Source of the DNA: Zancudomyces culisetae
Lineage: Eukaryota; Kickxellomycota; Harpellomycetes; Harpellales; Legeriomycetaceae
Length of the DNA: 22,705 bases
Assembly: GCA_001969505.1 (NCBI GenBank)
Contig: LSSK01001747.1
Span: 1-22,705, forward strand
Reading direction: 5' to 3'
Shown here piece after piece: positions 9,121 to 21,100 of the stretch; position 1 is the first letter of the stretch; the number at the start of each line of letters is the position of its first letter. Under the pieces are notes generated by a model, which worked only from the letters and a program-made list of their open reading frames with translations, was not told the origin of the DNA and ran no database searches. The position numbers and the translations under genes are program-made.

Positions 9121-9142
9121 GTACAAAGAATGGAGGCAATAG
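9119..9142 (+). promoter_or_regulatory. Short upstream ORF overlapping the TEL1 start codon
   Basis: ATG at 9119 opens a seven-codon frame (MYKEWRQ) ending at TAG 9140-9142, so it covers the TEL1 ATG at 9130 in another frame. The uORF ATG has T at -3 (weak), whereas the TEL1 ATG has A at -3 (favourable), an arrangement that suits leaky scanning. Seen directly; the effect depends on the transcript starting upstream of 9119. Confidence 0.6.
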
Positions 9143-12100
9143 TAGAACATATAGACAAACTCGTGTCGACAGGGTTAACGGAGCGACAAAATGCGATAGT
9201 TTCAATATCATGTATTTTGGAAACCGAAAGCGAGCGAAATAGAAGGGTTCAAGAACGAGATTTAGACCTGGATTTAGATTTGGAGTCACAAACAAACACA
9301 GAATCGATACAAGAGTACGAATTTGGCACAAGTAGTTCGAGTGTTGGAAACAGGGTCGGTAGATCAAACGAAGGAGTGATACAAGCTCTTGGGGCAACAA
9401 CAACAACAACAACAACAACAGCAGCAGCAGCAACAGAAAAAACAACAGCAGTAAATGAGAATGAAATGTACAACAAATTAATAACAACACTGGTGAGTTT
9501 TCTAGAATTGGAAATTCGGCTGTATCAAACCAAAGTACGTGGTATCAATAAGACAAGAATGATATATGGGGGGAATAAAAGTAAAATCAAGAGCATTGAG
9601 GCCAGTGAAATGCGTGTGTTTGCTCGTCTCGAAAAAAACGTAATGTTGGCGAGGAATATCTTTCAAATACTGTATTCTCCAAGTGATGCAAATAAAGATA
9701 AAAATAAAAGTAAAAATAGAAATAGAAATAGAAATGTTGATAGAGGTGGGTTAGAAGAGTGCAATTATGAGAGTGGTATTTCTGGGGAGGTGTTTGTTCC
9801 AAACTACACGAGCAATAAAGTGCTGGTAAAGCATGTGCTGCAGGTATTATCAAAGAATGGAGTAGTCAATTTACAGATGGTTTCTGGGAAAATACAAAAT
9901 CTACTTGAAAGCAACAAAGTGTATCAAGAAAAGAATAGACAATGTAATAAGGAGTATAAAACAATCATGAAGCTTGACAGTAGAAAGAGGATGATTTCCA
10001 GAGAAACAAGACGGGAAGATGAAGATGAAGAAGAAGAAAAAGAAAAAGATACAGAGATGAGCAACAGCCAAGAAAGTGATAGCAATGATAGTTTTGAATA
10101 TTGTAGTGATGGAGGAAACAAACGTACATTTGGTGGTAAAAGAGAAAATACTGAGATACTGAGAGAGGCTAAAAGAGTAAAAATGGATTCGCAAGGGAGC
10201 AAGTTTTCACGAGCAGACACAGTTTCGGCACCCACATCACCATTTAGAAAAACGACATTGAGATCATTAGGTTTATCACGGACAAGAAAGCTTCAGAGAC
10301 GAGGATATGAATCTAGTGATAACGAATATAACAGCGATGCAAATGATAATGAAAGCGAAGACGCTTTGGTTAGTTTAAATAACGAGACAGTCAAGCTTAA
10401 TTATGTACAGATTCTTAAATACGTGATATTATATTCACGGCAAAATATTGAAGCTATTTACAAAATGAAAGAATACGAAAGAATGCTGAGTGTGGTGATC
10501 AACGAAATTATTGTGTTGAATAGTGGAAGCAACGAGCAGTCGAATATTAATGCCAATGGGAGAAGCGATGGTAAAAACTATTATGGTGTGAATGAACAAG
10601 ATGATCAAATGGTGTTTGGAAAAAGAGGATATAATTCATACAGCACTACTAGCATGCAAAATAAAAAAGTAGGGTATGAAATGGAGTTGTCAAGCGTGTT
10701 GTTGTTAGTGGTGAATAGTAAAGGCGGCAGTGTGCTTCAAAGTGAATATGAGCAGCATGACGTATTGGTGGCAGAGTTTTGTGTATTGTATATTAGTGGA
10801 GGCATGGTAATATCAACAATGGAATCGCATAGCGATAGTGAGTATAGTATTGGGCTTGGTAGTTCCAGGATCAACGGAAGTAGAAGTGGAAGTAGAAGTG
10901 GAAGTGGGAGTGGAAGTGGGAGTGGGAGTGGTATTAGTAAAAGTGGGAGTGAAGAGAGAGGTAGTGTTGGAGTTGGAGTTGGAGTTGGAGTTGGTATTGG
11001 AGGTAGTAGTATTGGAGGCAATGGTGGTGGTGGTGGTGGTAGTTTTGGTAGTTTTGGGGGTCGACGTGAAGGGGCAGTACAATTAAATATTTTAAAAGTG
11101 TTTTATAGTTCAATAATGAAGTTGAAGGAGACTAGAAAAAACAGAACAAAGCTTTTAAAACTTGTATCAAAAGGGATTAAGCATACAATAGTGAAGTATT
11201 CCAGTTCGTATAACATGGACATTCAGTTGATGAGTTTAAAATTGGCGTATATATATGGACGGTGGCTCAAGGGACCAACAATTCCGACATTGTTTTATTG
11301 TAGTCCGGCTGTTAAAAGTGAGGAAGAAAAGGATTATGAAATAGTTTTGGAGCGTGAGATTCTTGAAAACAAGGCATTGGTAAATAGACTCGTTAATTTG
11401 GATCATTCGATGTTTGGAGAAACGACAAGTTTTGAGAAAATCAATGAAGTGTTTGTGTACGAACTATTTAATCCTTCACATAGCTATGAACAAATGACAT
11501 TGGGATTGGCGAGACTGGTGGGCGGCAATGTATGGGACAACGTGTTGAAATATATAATGATTGAGAGCAGTGGTGATGTTATCGTTCTGAACAATACAGT
11601 CTTTGAGTGGTTGTATTTGGAAATTGCAAGCGATATTGTAATACTAAATCATAAAACACAACAACAATTACAATTAAAACTACAATTACATCAACAAACC
11701 AACAAGTATAATAAAGATCAAAATACCTTCAGGCGGGGCAATGACGGGCAAGAGCAAGATGAGCCAAGCTGTTTACAAGAGCTGATTGGGGAGATAGTCG
11801 ATACCAATGGTTTTGATACCGAACAGATCAAACGGAGACTGGTTAGTGTTCAAACATTGGCGGTAGTGTTGTTGAAAACAGTACATTTGTGGGCAGTTGT
11901 GGCAGGCAGTGTGAATGACAGGCTATATTTATTGAGCGCAGAAGGTTGTGTTGGGATATTAACGAAAATAACTAGCCAGACTCAGCCGGCTAGCATTATG
12001 AGTAGCAAATATAGCAATCGGATTAAAAAATGGGAAAATGTGTTGGTATTATTGTTGATAATAATATATACAAATTACTTTATCAATGATAATAATAATA

Positions 12101-15100
12101 ATAATAATAATAATAGTTCAAAGGTTTGTATAATGGTTCTGGACTATGCTATCAAGAACATGACTACTCTACATGGTTCAAATTCAATATATATAGTTAA
12201 TTACCTGCTATTATTTTTGACCAAGGATACCAACCAACAGAAATACACGCGGAATATAGATACAGACAGCTACAAATCAACGATATACAATATTATTCTG
12301 GAAAAGGAAAAGCTACTTGCAAGCACCGAAATATCGGGACATGATGTATCTGGAATAGGAAGAATTAGCAGTTCACATCATTTACCAACACTATCACTAC
12401 TTGTAACATTGACATTTCAGAATAATCATAATACCAGTTCCATTTGCAAGGATATTATAATGCAACAGCAGAATCAAAATCAAAATCAGAATAAACGTCA
12501 GGAAAGATGCAAACAAGATACACTTGAGGTCTTGGCTCGGTACCTTGGATATATGGTGGATACGTTGTTTGATTCGAGTTGTAAAGACACCGTTATAATT
12601 CGCAGCATGGAAATGCTTAAATGTATAAGATATTGTTTTGGAATTGACAATAATGATACAATTACCAGAAATAATAAATGTGGTGTTGAGGGCAAGTATA
12701 TGTCATCGAGTACGACGATTGGATGGTCGGATTATTACAAGTTTGACAAAAAGAAGAGTAATAATGATGATGACTTTTTTCTTGGTTTTGGTTTTGGTTT
12801 TGGGTTTGGGTTTGGTATAGCTCGTAAAGATATGGTTCCATTACATACCACAACTAGAATATACAACATACTTCGAGATACTGACAAGGTGTTTATTGAT
12901 CCACAGCAATTGATGCTTTTAGTAAATGTAATTCTTGATCAGACTCGACTGAAAAGCTCTGAAAACAACAGAAATGCTGGTAGTGTTGGTGGATTGGAAG
13001 AGGGTGGAAAGACAACTGATGCATTTACGAATTTGGTATTACTGTGGCTGATTTCGAGTGTAAAAGAGTTTTGTAATATTGATATCCTTGAAATATACGA
13101 AAACAACACGGAATATAAAGAATTATTAACACTAGTTGTGGAAAATCTGGTAGAAAATATTTTACCAAACAATCATAATCATAATCATAATCATAATGAG
13201 ATTGATAGAGATGGAATTGATTTGGGATTTTATTTGTACCAAATTGTTGAAATAATCTCCAACAACAACAATAACAATGTATTGTACAAGTTGGTTGTAT
13301 CCAAGTTTCAATCCAAATTATCTACCATTGATAAAAGAACCAGTTTTATCACCAATTTATTTGGCTTACCAAACCCTTTCTCAAATCAGGATATTTATGG
13401 AGAAAATATGTCGTATCATTCTGCTAACCGGTTGGATATTACCGAGTTATTTATAGAAAATATTCGGCATCTTGTTATCGATATATTGCAGTTAAATTCC
13501 AATACCTCTTCTCTTTCTCTTTCTCTTACTCTTACTACAAGTAATACAAGACGTATTGAGACTATAATAAATGAAATTGTCAATTTATCAAAACCAACAT
13601 TTATACTCGACGATTTTGAATTCTTTACTAAAAACAAAGACAGAAATAGTATTCAAGTGGATTTCAGACAATTGACAAACCTCAATACGCTAATAAACGT
13701 GAAAGACAACATTGTATCAAAGTATGGACAGTTATTATCTACTCTTGGTAGTGGCTTGAGTTACAAATTGCTAGTAAATATTTATCAAGGCTTTGAAAGT
13801 TTACTACGAACAACCAATTTAAATTTAACTCGAAATCGAAATCGAAATGAAAATCGTGAGGATGATAGTACTGAAATAGAAATCAAATTAATTGGGTACT
13901 TGCTTAGTTTATTTTACAACAAAAGCACGTTTATGTATGAATGTGGAAACGAGTTGATGGTTGATGGGTTAATTCCAATTCTTATAACACTATCAGTATA
14001 CCAAAACCATTCACTAGTGGCAAAACTCGATAAACTCAATATTAATCCATATCTTATTTTGATGGAGATTTTGGTTGATTCCAAATATTCAGAAATGGTT
14101 CGATATTCCATTATAAACTTTTTATCTGAATCCAAATCCAAATCCAAATCCAAATTCAAATTCAACAGCAGTAATGGAGGTAGTAATAGTAATAGTAGTG
14201 GTCTTGACTTTTATGAATTATTGATGGGTAATTCAATTATTATCGATCACTTGCTCGACAATAATACACTATCCAAATATGATTTTGAAGTGTTGTTATA
14301 TGGAATCGATGTTTTACAAGCCAATAATTCCAATACTACAAATACCAGTGTTCTAAAACTTTATAAATTTGCCTTGACACTTGACAATATTAATGGTAAT
14401 GGTAATGATGAATATGATAAAGCCAGCTGTGAGTTGTGTTTAATCGAATTGGTTGATGAAATTCCAAATATAATAGAAACTCTATTTCGTTATCATCATA
14501 TTGGTGATACCACCAAAGTTAGAAATATATCTTGCATACTCGAGTATCTGATATCAACTCTTACCAACAACAATAGTAATAACAATAATATCAACAACAT
14601 TATAAAGTCAAGTAAAAATGAAAGAGTCTTTTTAACTCTAATATTTAGGTTGTGGGTTTATATAATGTATTATTTTGGATCAACTAGTGAATACTACAGA
14701 CAATTTAGCTGCAACCTGCTACAAACAAACAAAAATACCCAACGGTTAATACTACCAAATATAATCCAAAGTGATTTAATAGTTGCAATAACTGGGCTAT
14801 TATTATCAAGCAGTGAAATTGAAGCTAAATTCACTACAAAAACTTTACAAACTCCACAAACTCCACAAAGAGTTATGGAAACTCGTCACAATGTAGAGAT
14901 GTTCAACTCGGTATTCAACACAGCTATTCTTGATAATGTCAATAGCGACAGGGAGTTTAACGGCTTGTTGCAAAAGTATAGTCATCCAGTATGGTTAAAA
15001 CTGATTGAAAAAGTATCTGTACATTTTGATTGCAACAAATACATTAGTAAAATTGATCAATATTATAATAGTGACAAGAAAAAGAACATTAATATCGCCA

Positions 15101-18100
15101 AGGACTTTACTCTGGATATTGTAACAACTTTGTTTGGTCTCGATCGTGATGAGATGGAAATTGAACATTTGAACGATATTTTCAACAATCTCTTCAATAT
15201 TATCAATAGTAACCAATTGTTTTACCTATGTGAAGTGCACAAGGGGTATGTTGAAAGAGGGAAATTGGACCAAGCGAGCAAAATACTGAGTATTCTAGCG
15301 TTCGTTTTTACTCTGGATAATGGAAAATGTGATGAATTTGTGATGTTTTATCTAATGCTGCTAGCATTGAAAGTATACAAGAACGTTAAAACCAACCAAG
15401 CACACAATATTTCTGAGCACGAAATGAAGCAACAAGACGAGAAAAATGGGGATTTGAATGGGCTCAATTTGATAAAGTATCTGCTTTTATATATGGAAAA
15501 TCATCCCTTTGAAACCAAGTTTACAGACTTGATAAACTCTGTGATTTACGAAACTTATTACTACTGCCAACATGAAAACAAAAGTGAAAATGATTATTTG
15601 TATGATTTGTTGAATAGCCAGAGTTTTTTATTCGCATTTGATACAATTGATATAAACGACATTGATACAGCCTTTTTAGTTAGGTTATTGGACAGTGTGA
15701 ATTTGAATTATCCAAACTACTCGATCTACATTATTGAACAAATCCACAAATTCATCTACAATAACAATATCAATACCAATATCAATATCAATACCAATAT
15801 CAATATCAATATCAATAACAATACTAATACAGTTGGCAACCAGATATGTTATGATTTGATATACAACAGACTCGAATATTTAATAAAACTATTGGCCTTA
15901 AAGACTTACTTAATGACAAATAACCCAAACACCTGTGCACTGATGAGTGTGAGTAGCAGAATGGGTGGGTATAGTAAAACCAACATTCTCGAGAGCAAGC
16001 TTTATACATTGAAAAACTTGGTAATCTTGAAGTCTAAACTCTGTAATACCAATAATAATAATAATAATATACCAGAGTCTGTTTACAACCACAGTGGGTA
16101 TGGAGATAAAGGGTGCCAGCTAAATGATATTGGATTTTTGGATTTGTCTATTGACAATCCCATCGAGTTGTTTGAGCTACTTGTTTACCACTTGGTAATA
16201 GTTGCAGACAATCAAGCTGGCTGTAATAATAACAATGCTAGTGGAGGAGAAGTGTTTAAAGAAAGTGAAATTATTTGGAATTCTAATGATTTTACTATTA
16301 TTTTGCAATTTCTAATCCAAATTCTAAACATTCAAAAACCAATCAAATCAAACTCAAAATCAAACTCAAAATCAAACTCAAAATCAAACTCAAACTCAAA
16401 CCCAACTATTAACGCATTTGATAAACAACATGGACCAAGTCAGGGTAGCAAACAAGATACAGTTAAACTCTTCAAATCTACTATTTTAACCTCCACCTAT
16501 ACCCCGACTACCCAAAGGACAAATAATTTAGAATTATACGGGTTATTGGATGACCAAATATTGTCACAATTTAATTACAACAGCAATAATAACATTAATA
16601 ACATTAATAACAACAACCGCATCAGTACTAATACTAGTACTAATACTAATACTAGTGATTCCAGGATTTCATCCAAAATTAATAATAAAAATATCCTTGG
16701 ACTGGTTTTATTAGAAACGCTTATCCAAAGCATTTCGGTATCAGTACCAAGTTCGTCATTGGTACTGAGAGAGAAAAAGGTCCTGGAACTTTTTAAACAG
16801 TTTATACTACAACTAAATCCAACTCTAATTAATCTCTACCATAGAGATATGTTGAGTAGACTGTTTATTAATCCACTGGCCAACAATAATACTAATGCTA
16901 ATACTAATACTAATGATAGTAATATACGGGAATATTACAAGACTGTAAAAGAATATGGTTACAAGTTGTGCAATTTAATTTCATTTTCTCTAAATTCAAC
17001 ACCTATAAACCCACAATCAACAATCAATAACGAAACGAGTATTACCAAAGACAAAAGAACATTTAGTAACGAATTCAGAATATTTTTGGATGAAGAATCT
17101 TGTAAATTGGTGATTTTGGGATTGGAAAAAATGGTCTTTGAAATGATTGAAAAATCACAAACAAGTTCAAATAATGAACCAATTATATTACCGTTGGATT
17201 ACCAAAACTTGGTGGTTATGAGTGAAAAGTTGGGATTGTATACTGCTAGTTTTATGTTTGGCAACCTTATGTTTTATAAATTTGATTTGGATAGCAATGC
17301 AACGCAACAGAGTAGTAGTGGTAATACTACTAGGAGTCAAAAAAGAAATACCGATAATAATAATAATAATAACCAAGTTGTCGAAATTATACCATATTCC
17401 TACCACAACTTGATCTCAACAACTCAAGACTATAGCCATCATGGAAGGCAACAAGCCATAATCAACTCGTTTATAGTGAGTAGTGAGGAATTGAGACATA
17501 TCCATGATTTTGATTTGGTCGATTCGCTGATTCCAACAAATAACATTAGCGATGTATACTACAAACTTGGGCATTCTTCAAACATGGTCGATCGCCAATA
17601 CTTTGAACTATTGCTGACCTTGGAACAACAAAATTCCATGGATTTTGCAACTGATCCGACAAGTACTTTTGGCAATCTTTACAACAACAATAGTTATCAT
17701 GACCATGGTGTTTCCAGGCCTATTTCTACTAACTCTCAAAAAGAAATTCAAGTAAAAAATTATAGTATCGACTATGATTATGCTAGTGCTTGGCGGTTAT
17801 CTAATTGGGATTCATTACCGATCTACCACAATCCCGTTTTATTAGCTAGAACTTCAATTCCACTATCAGATCCAAAACCAGTTCTGGCTGATCCATCATC
17901 ATCATCATCATCATTATCATCATCATTACTACCAACATTTCAACTATTACTCACGCCTCAAAATATTTCTAATGAACAATATTTCGACAAGAATAAAGTA
18001 ATTTATTCATTATTAAATTACTGGAACAGAAATATTGCATTTTCCAACATTGAATTACTCAACCTAAACAAAACACTAAGCAAAAATAAACGCAATAATG

Positions 18101-21100
18101 GCTATGGCTATGGCTATGGCTATGTTTATGGTGGAGCAAATAATAACAACAATAGCAATAGCAATATCAGTAACAGTAACAGTAACAATACCAAAGATAG
18201 TAAAGTGGTGGCAGATATTACAAGTATGTTTGGATATATTCTAACTACCTACAAACCAATGTTTTTAACCGAACGGTTTATAGATGATTTATTAGAAATC
18301 CAACAATTTTTAAAATCATGTTCATCCTCGTCATTCAATAATAATGGTGTCGGTGTCGGTGTCGGTGCCGGTGCCGGAAAAGTGAATGTGGATGTCAAAA
18401 ACTACAATTACGAATTCAACCTAATATTATGGGAAATTCTGATCAACAAATACCCAAAACATCCTCGAATAGTCGAGGGATATAAAACTGCATCGCTATT
18501 GATAATCAACAACAATATTGCCAACAATTCCTATTTTGATAATAATACCAATACTAATACTAATAGTAATACTAATAGTAATAATTTTGATGGGAATTAT
18601 AGTGGCGGCTACTTGAATAAAAGGGGGAATTCTTCATTTGGTGGAATTGGCAATGAATATCTTTATTTTAGTACTACTGCCATGAAAACTATAAACCGGC
18701 TGACGTCAAAAGTCCAATTGGATTGCACTATGGTCAAGACATTACAGGCCAAATGTTTGTATATGGGTGGTAAACATGAAATGGCATTATCCATGATATT
18801 ATCCAACATTAATACCTCGAAAGAACAACTTTTAATTCTCAATAAAAATAAAAACAACAACAACAGCAACAACAACAATGCAAATGCAAATTTAAATGTA
18901 AATGTAAATGTAAAACAAATGGCTGAAATGTACTATCTGGCATCTGAATGGCTAGCAAATCAACGACAAGCAAGGCCCAAAGAGATTATTAAGGCATATT
19001 ATAGCAATGCGATCCAATTACTAGATACAGCCAGTAGTAATAGTGGTGGTGAGGATAATAACATGGTTGTGGATATAATGTTTTCGCTGGCAAAATATGC
19101 AGATTCACAACTCGAGTTAATATCACGAGATATTACCGAAAACAACAAGATTTTGGATTTGGTCTTAAAAGAAAAGAAACGAGAAATGGAAGGGTTAATT
19201 GCTGAGCTATCATCTATTACTGTCAATATCAATATCAATCCCAGTAATATTGGTGGGAAAAATGATGCTAATGTTAGTAGTAAGGTCATTGCTGCTAAGG
19301 CTGCTAATTTAAAGAGACGAATTGATAAATTACGACAACAAATCAGTATGGATGAAAACCTACTAGCTGATAAAACCAAGGATTTGGATTATTATCTAAC
19401 AAGCAGTCTATGGTACTTTGCAAGGTACCTAATTCTAAACAACAACAACAACAACAACAGAAATAGTAATAATAATAATAGTAATAATCGAGTTGCAAGT
19501 GATAGTTATGCAATTATTGTAATTACAAAATTACTCTTGACTTTTGGAGGAATCAATAATAAAATCGATGGAATTTGGGAAAGAGTCGGTTTACACTCTC
19601 GAATAAAAAGTCATAAATGGTTAGTTGTATTTACTCAATTGTGTGCCAAATTAAATGTTCTTTACCAAGATACCTATTCTAATCCAAACCCAAACCCAAA
19701 TCCAAATCCAAATCATGTAAAAGATAAAAACAAGAGTAATAGTAATCGGTTTTTGGAGTTACTCTTTCGATTGGTTTATAAAGTTTGTACCAAACTGCCC
19801 CATTTAACTTTATCTACCATTTTCTCCATTAAATTGAGAAATACCACAAACGAAATATCGCTTAAACAGAAAGCTTTTACTAACAAAAGTAATAGTAGTA
19901 ATAGTAGTAGTAGTAGTAATAGTAATGGGAATGGGAGTGAATGCGTAGCAAGTATTTTGCTAGATAAATTACAACGTGTTTATTCCTCATCAAGTGGCAA
20001 CACAAATACAAATACAAATGCTAATATTAAGAATGACGGGAATTCAGGTTTTGGAGGTTCGGAATATCATGACATGATTAGCAATTTCGACTTGTTAATA
20101 TCCTCGTATATTGAAATGTCGAATTCCAAACCATCAAGTACATCAACAACCGACAAAATCAAGTTTCCAAGTAATTGGAAAATCAACCGAATAGCCAACA
20201 TGGGAAAACCAGAAGGAGTTCTAAGGACTAAGATTCCCATTATTACCGAAAACAATCCGTATTTCTTTGATAATGTTGTACAAAATACACACTATAACAA
20301 CACTAGTGGTGGGGGAGAAGGAGAAGGGATAGTGTATATAGAACAAATATATCAACATTATGAATTGGCAGGTGGAATAAACTTACCAAAAATAATTAGT
20401 ATTTTGGGAAGTGATGGAATTATACATAAACAAGTGGTTAAAGGAAAGGATGATATTAGACAAGATGCAGTTATAGAGCAAGTATTCAGTTTAATTAACC
20501 AAAACAGTAACAGCAACAGCAACAGCAATAATAATAGTAATTTCAGTTCAACAGGAAAAGGTAAAGGTAAAGGAAAAGGACAAATGCGAATCCGTACTTA
20601 TATAGTAATTCCCATAACTAGTCAATGTGGAGTGTTACAATTTGTTGGTAATACTATTCCTTATGGAACATATTTATCTACAAAATTATATAATATGAAG
20701 GATATTCAACAATATCGAAGATTAATGATTCAAGCCCAACAAAAATCAAATTCAAATACAACAACAACAACAACAACAACAACAACTACAGCAACAACAA
20801 CAAAGAGCAGTAATAAAGATGAAGAGTTAAAAAATACATTTATAAACTTGACTAAGTCTATTACACCAAAATTCCGACAATTCATAATTTCAAGTGCAAA
20901 AACCAGCCTAGATTACATTACCAACCAAACTAGATATAGCCAGAGCTTGGCAATAAGCAGCATGGTGGGGTGGATGTTGGGAATCGGTGACCGGCATTGC
21001 CAAAACATTTTGTTGGATTGTGGATCGTGTGAATTGGTCATGATTGATTTGGGTATTGCCTTTGGGTATGGAAAACTCTTGCCTGTCCCTGAATTGGTTC

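Larger units (their letters stand above)
6759..9129. other. Long divergent intergenic region, no gene recognised
   Basis: 2.4 kb between the starts of two divergent genes. No ORF longer than about 60 codons is found, and the one at 8366-8548 (minus) lacks protein-like composition and crosses a C-rich tract. Poly-T (7566-7583), an (ATT)8 microsatellite (8949-8972) and purine-rich leader sequence near 9028-9065 are present. The segment 7180-8160 has a more mixed base order than its surroundings and could hold a noncoding RNA, but I found no tRNA B box, no U6 ACAGAGA box, no RNase P or SRP signature. Promoters for both flanking genes must lie here. Confidence 0.5.

Noticed and set aside
10051-10070. 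ACAGAGATGAGCAACAGCC, similar to the U6 snRNA ACAGAGA box
   Set aside because: It lies in frame within the TEL1 coding sequence (TEMSNSQ), and there is no T-tract terminator or the rest of U6 around it.
10737-11086. Long open frames antisense or out of frame to TEL1 (Pro-Thr, Val-Glu repeats)
   Set aside because: They are mirror products of the Gly/Ser-coding repeat arrays in the real frame.
12784-12815. FG dipeptide run suggesting a nucleoporin-like FG domain in Tel1
   Set aside because: It is a near-perfect TTTGGT DNA array of only five units in a kinase full of comparable hexamer repeats, so slippage explains it.
13171-16401. Regularly repeated short units suggesting a CRISPR-like array
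   Set aside because: The units are 6-12 nt, contiguous without unique spacers, and in frame within TEL1.
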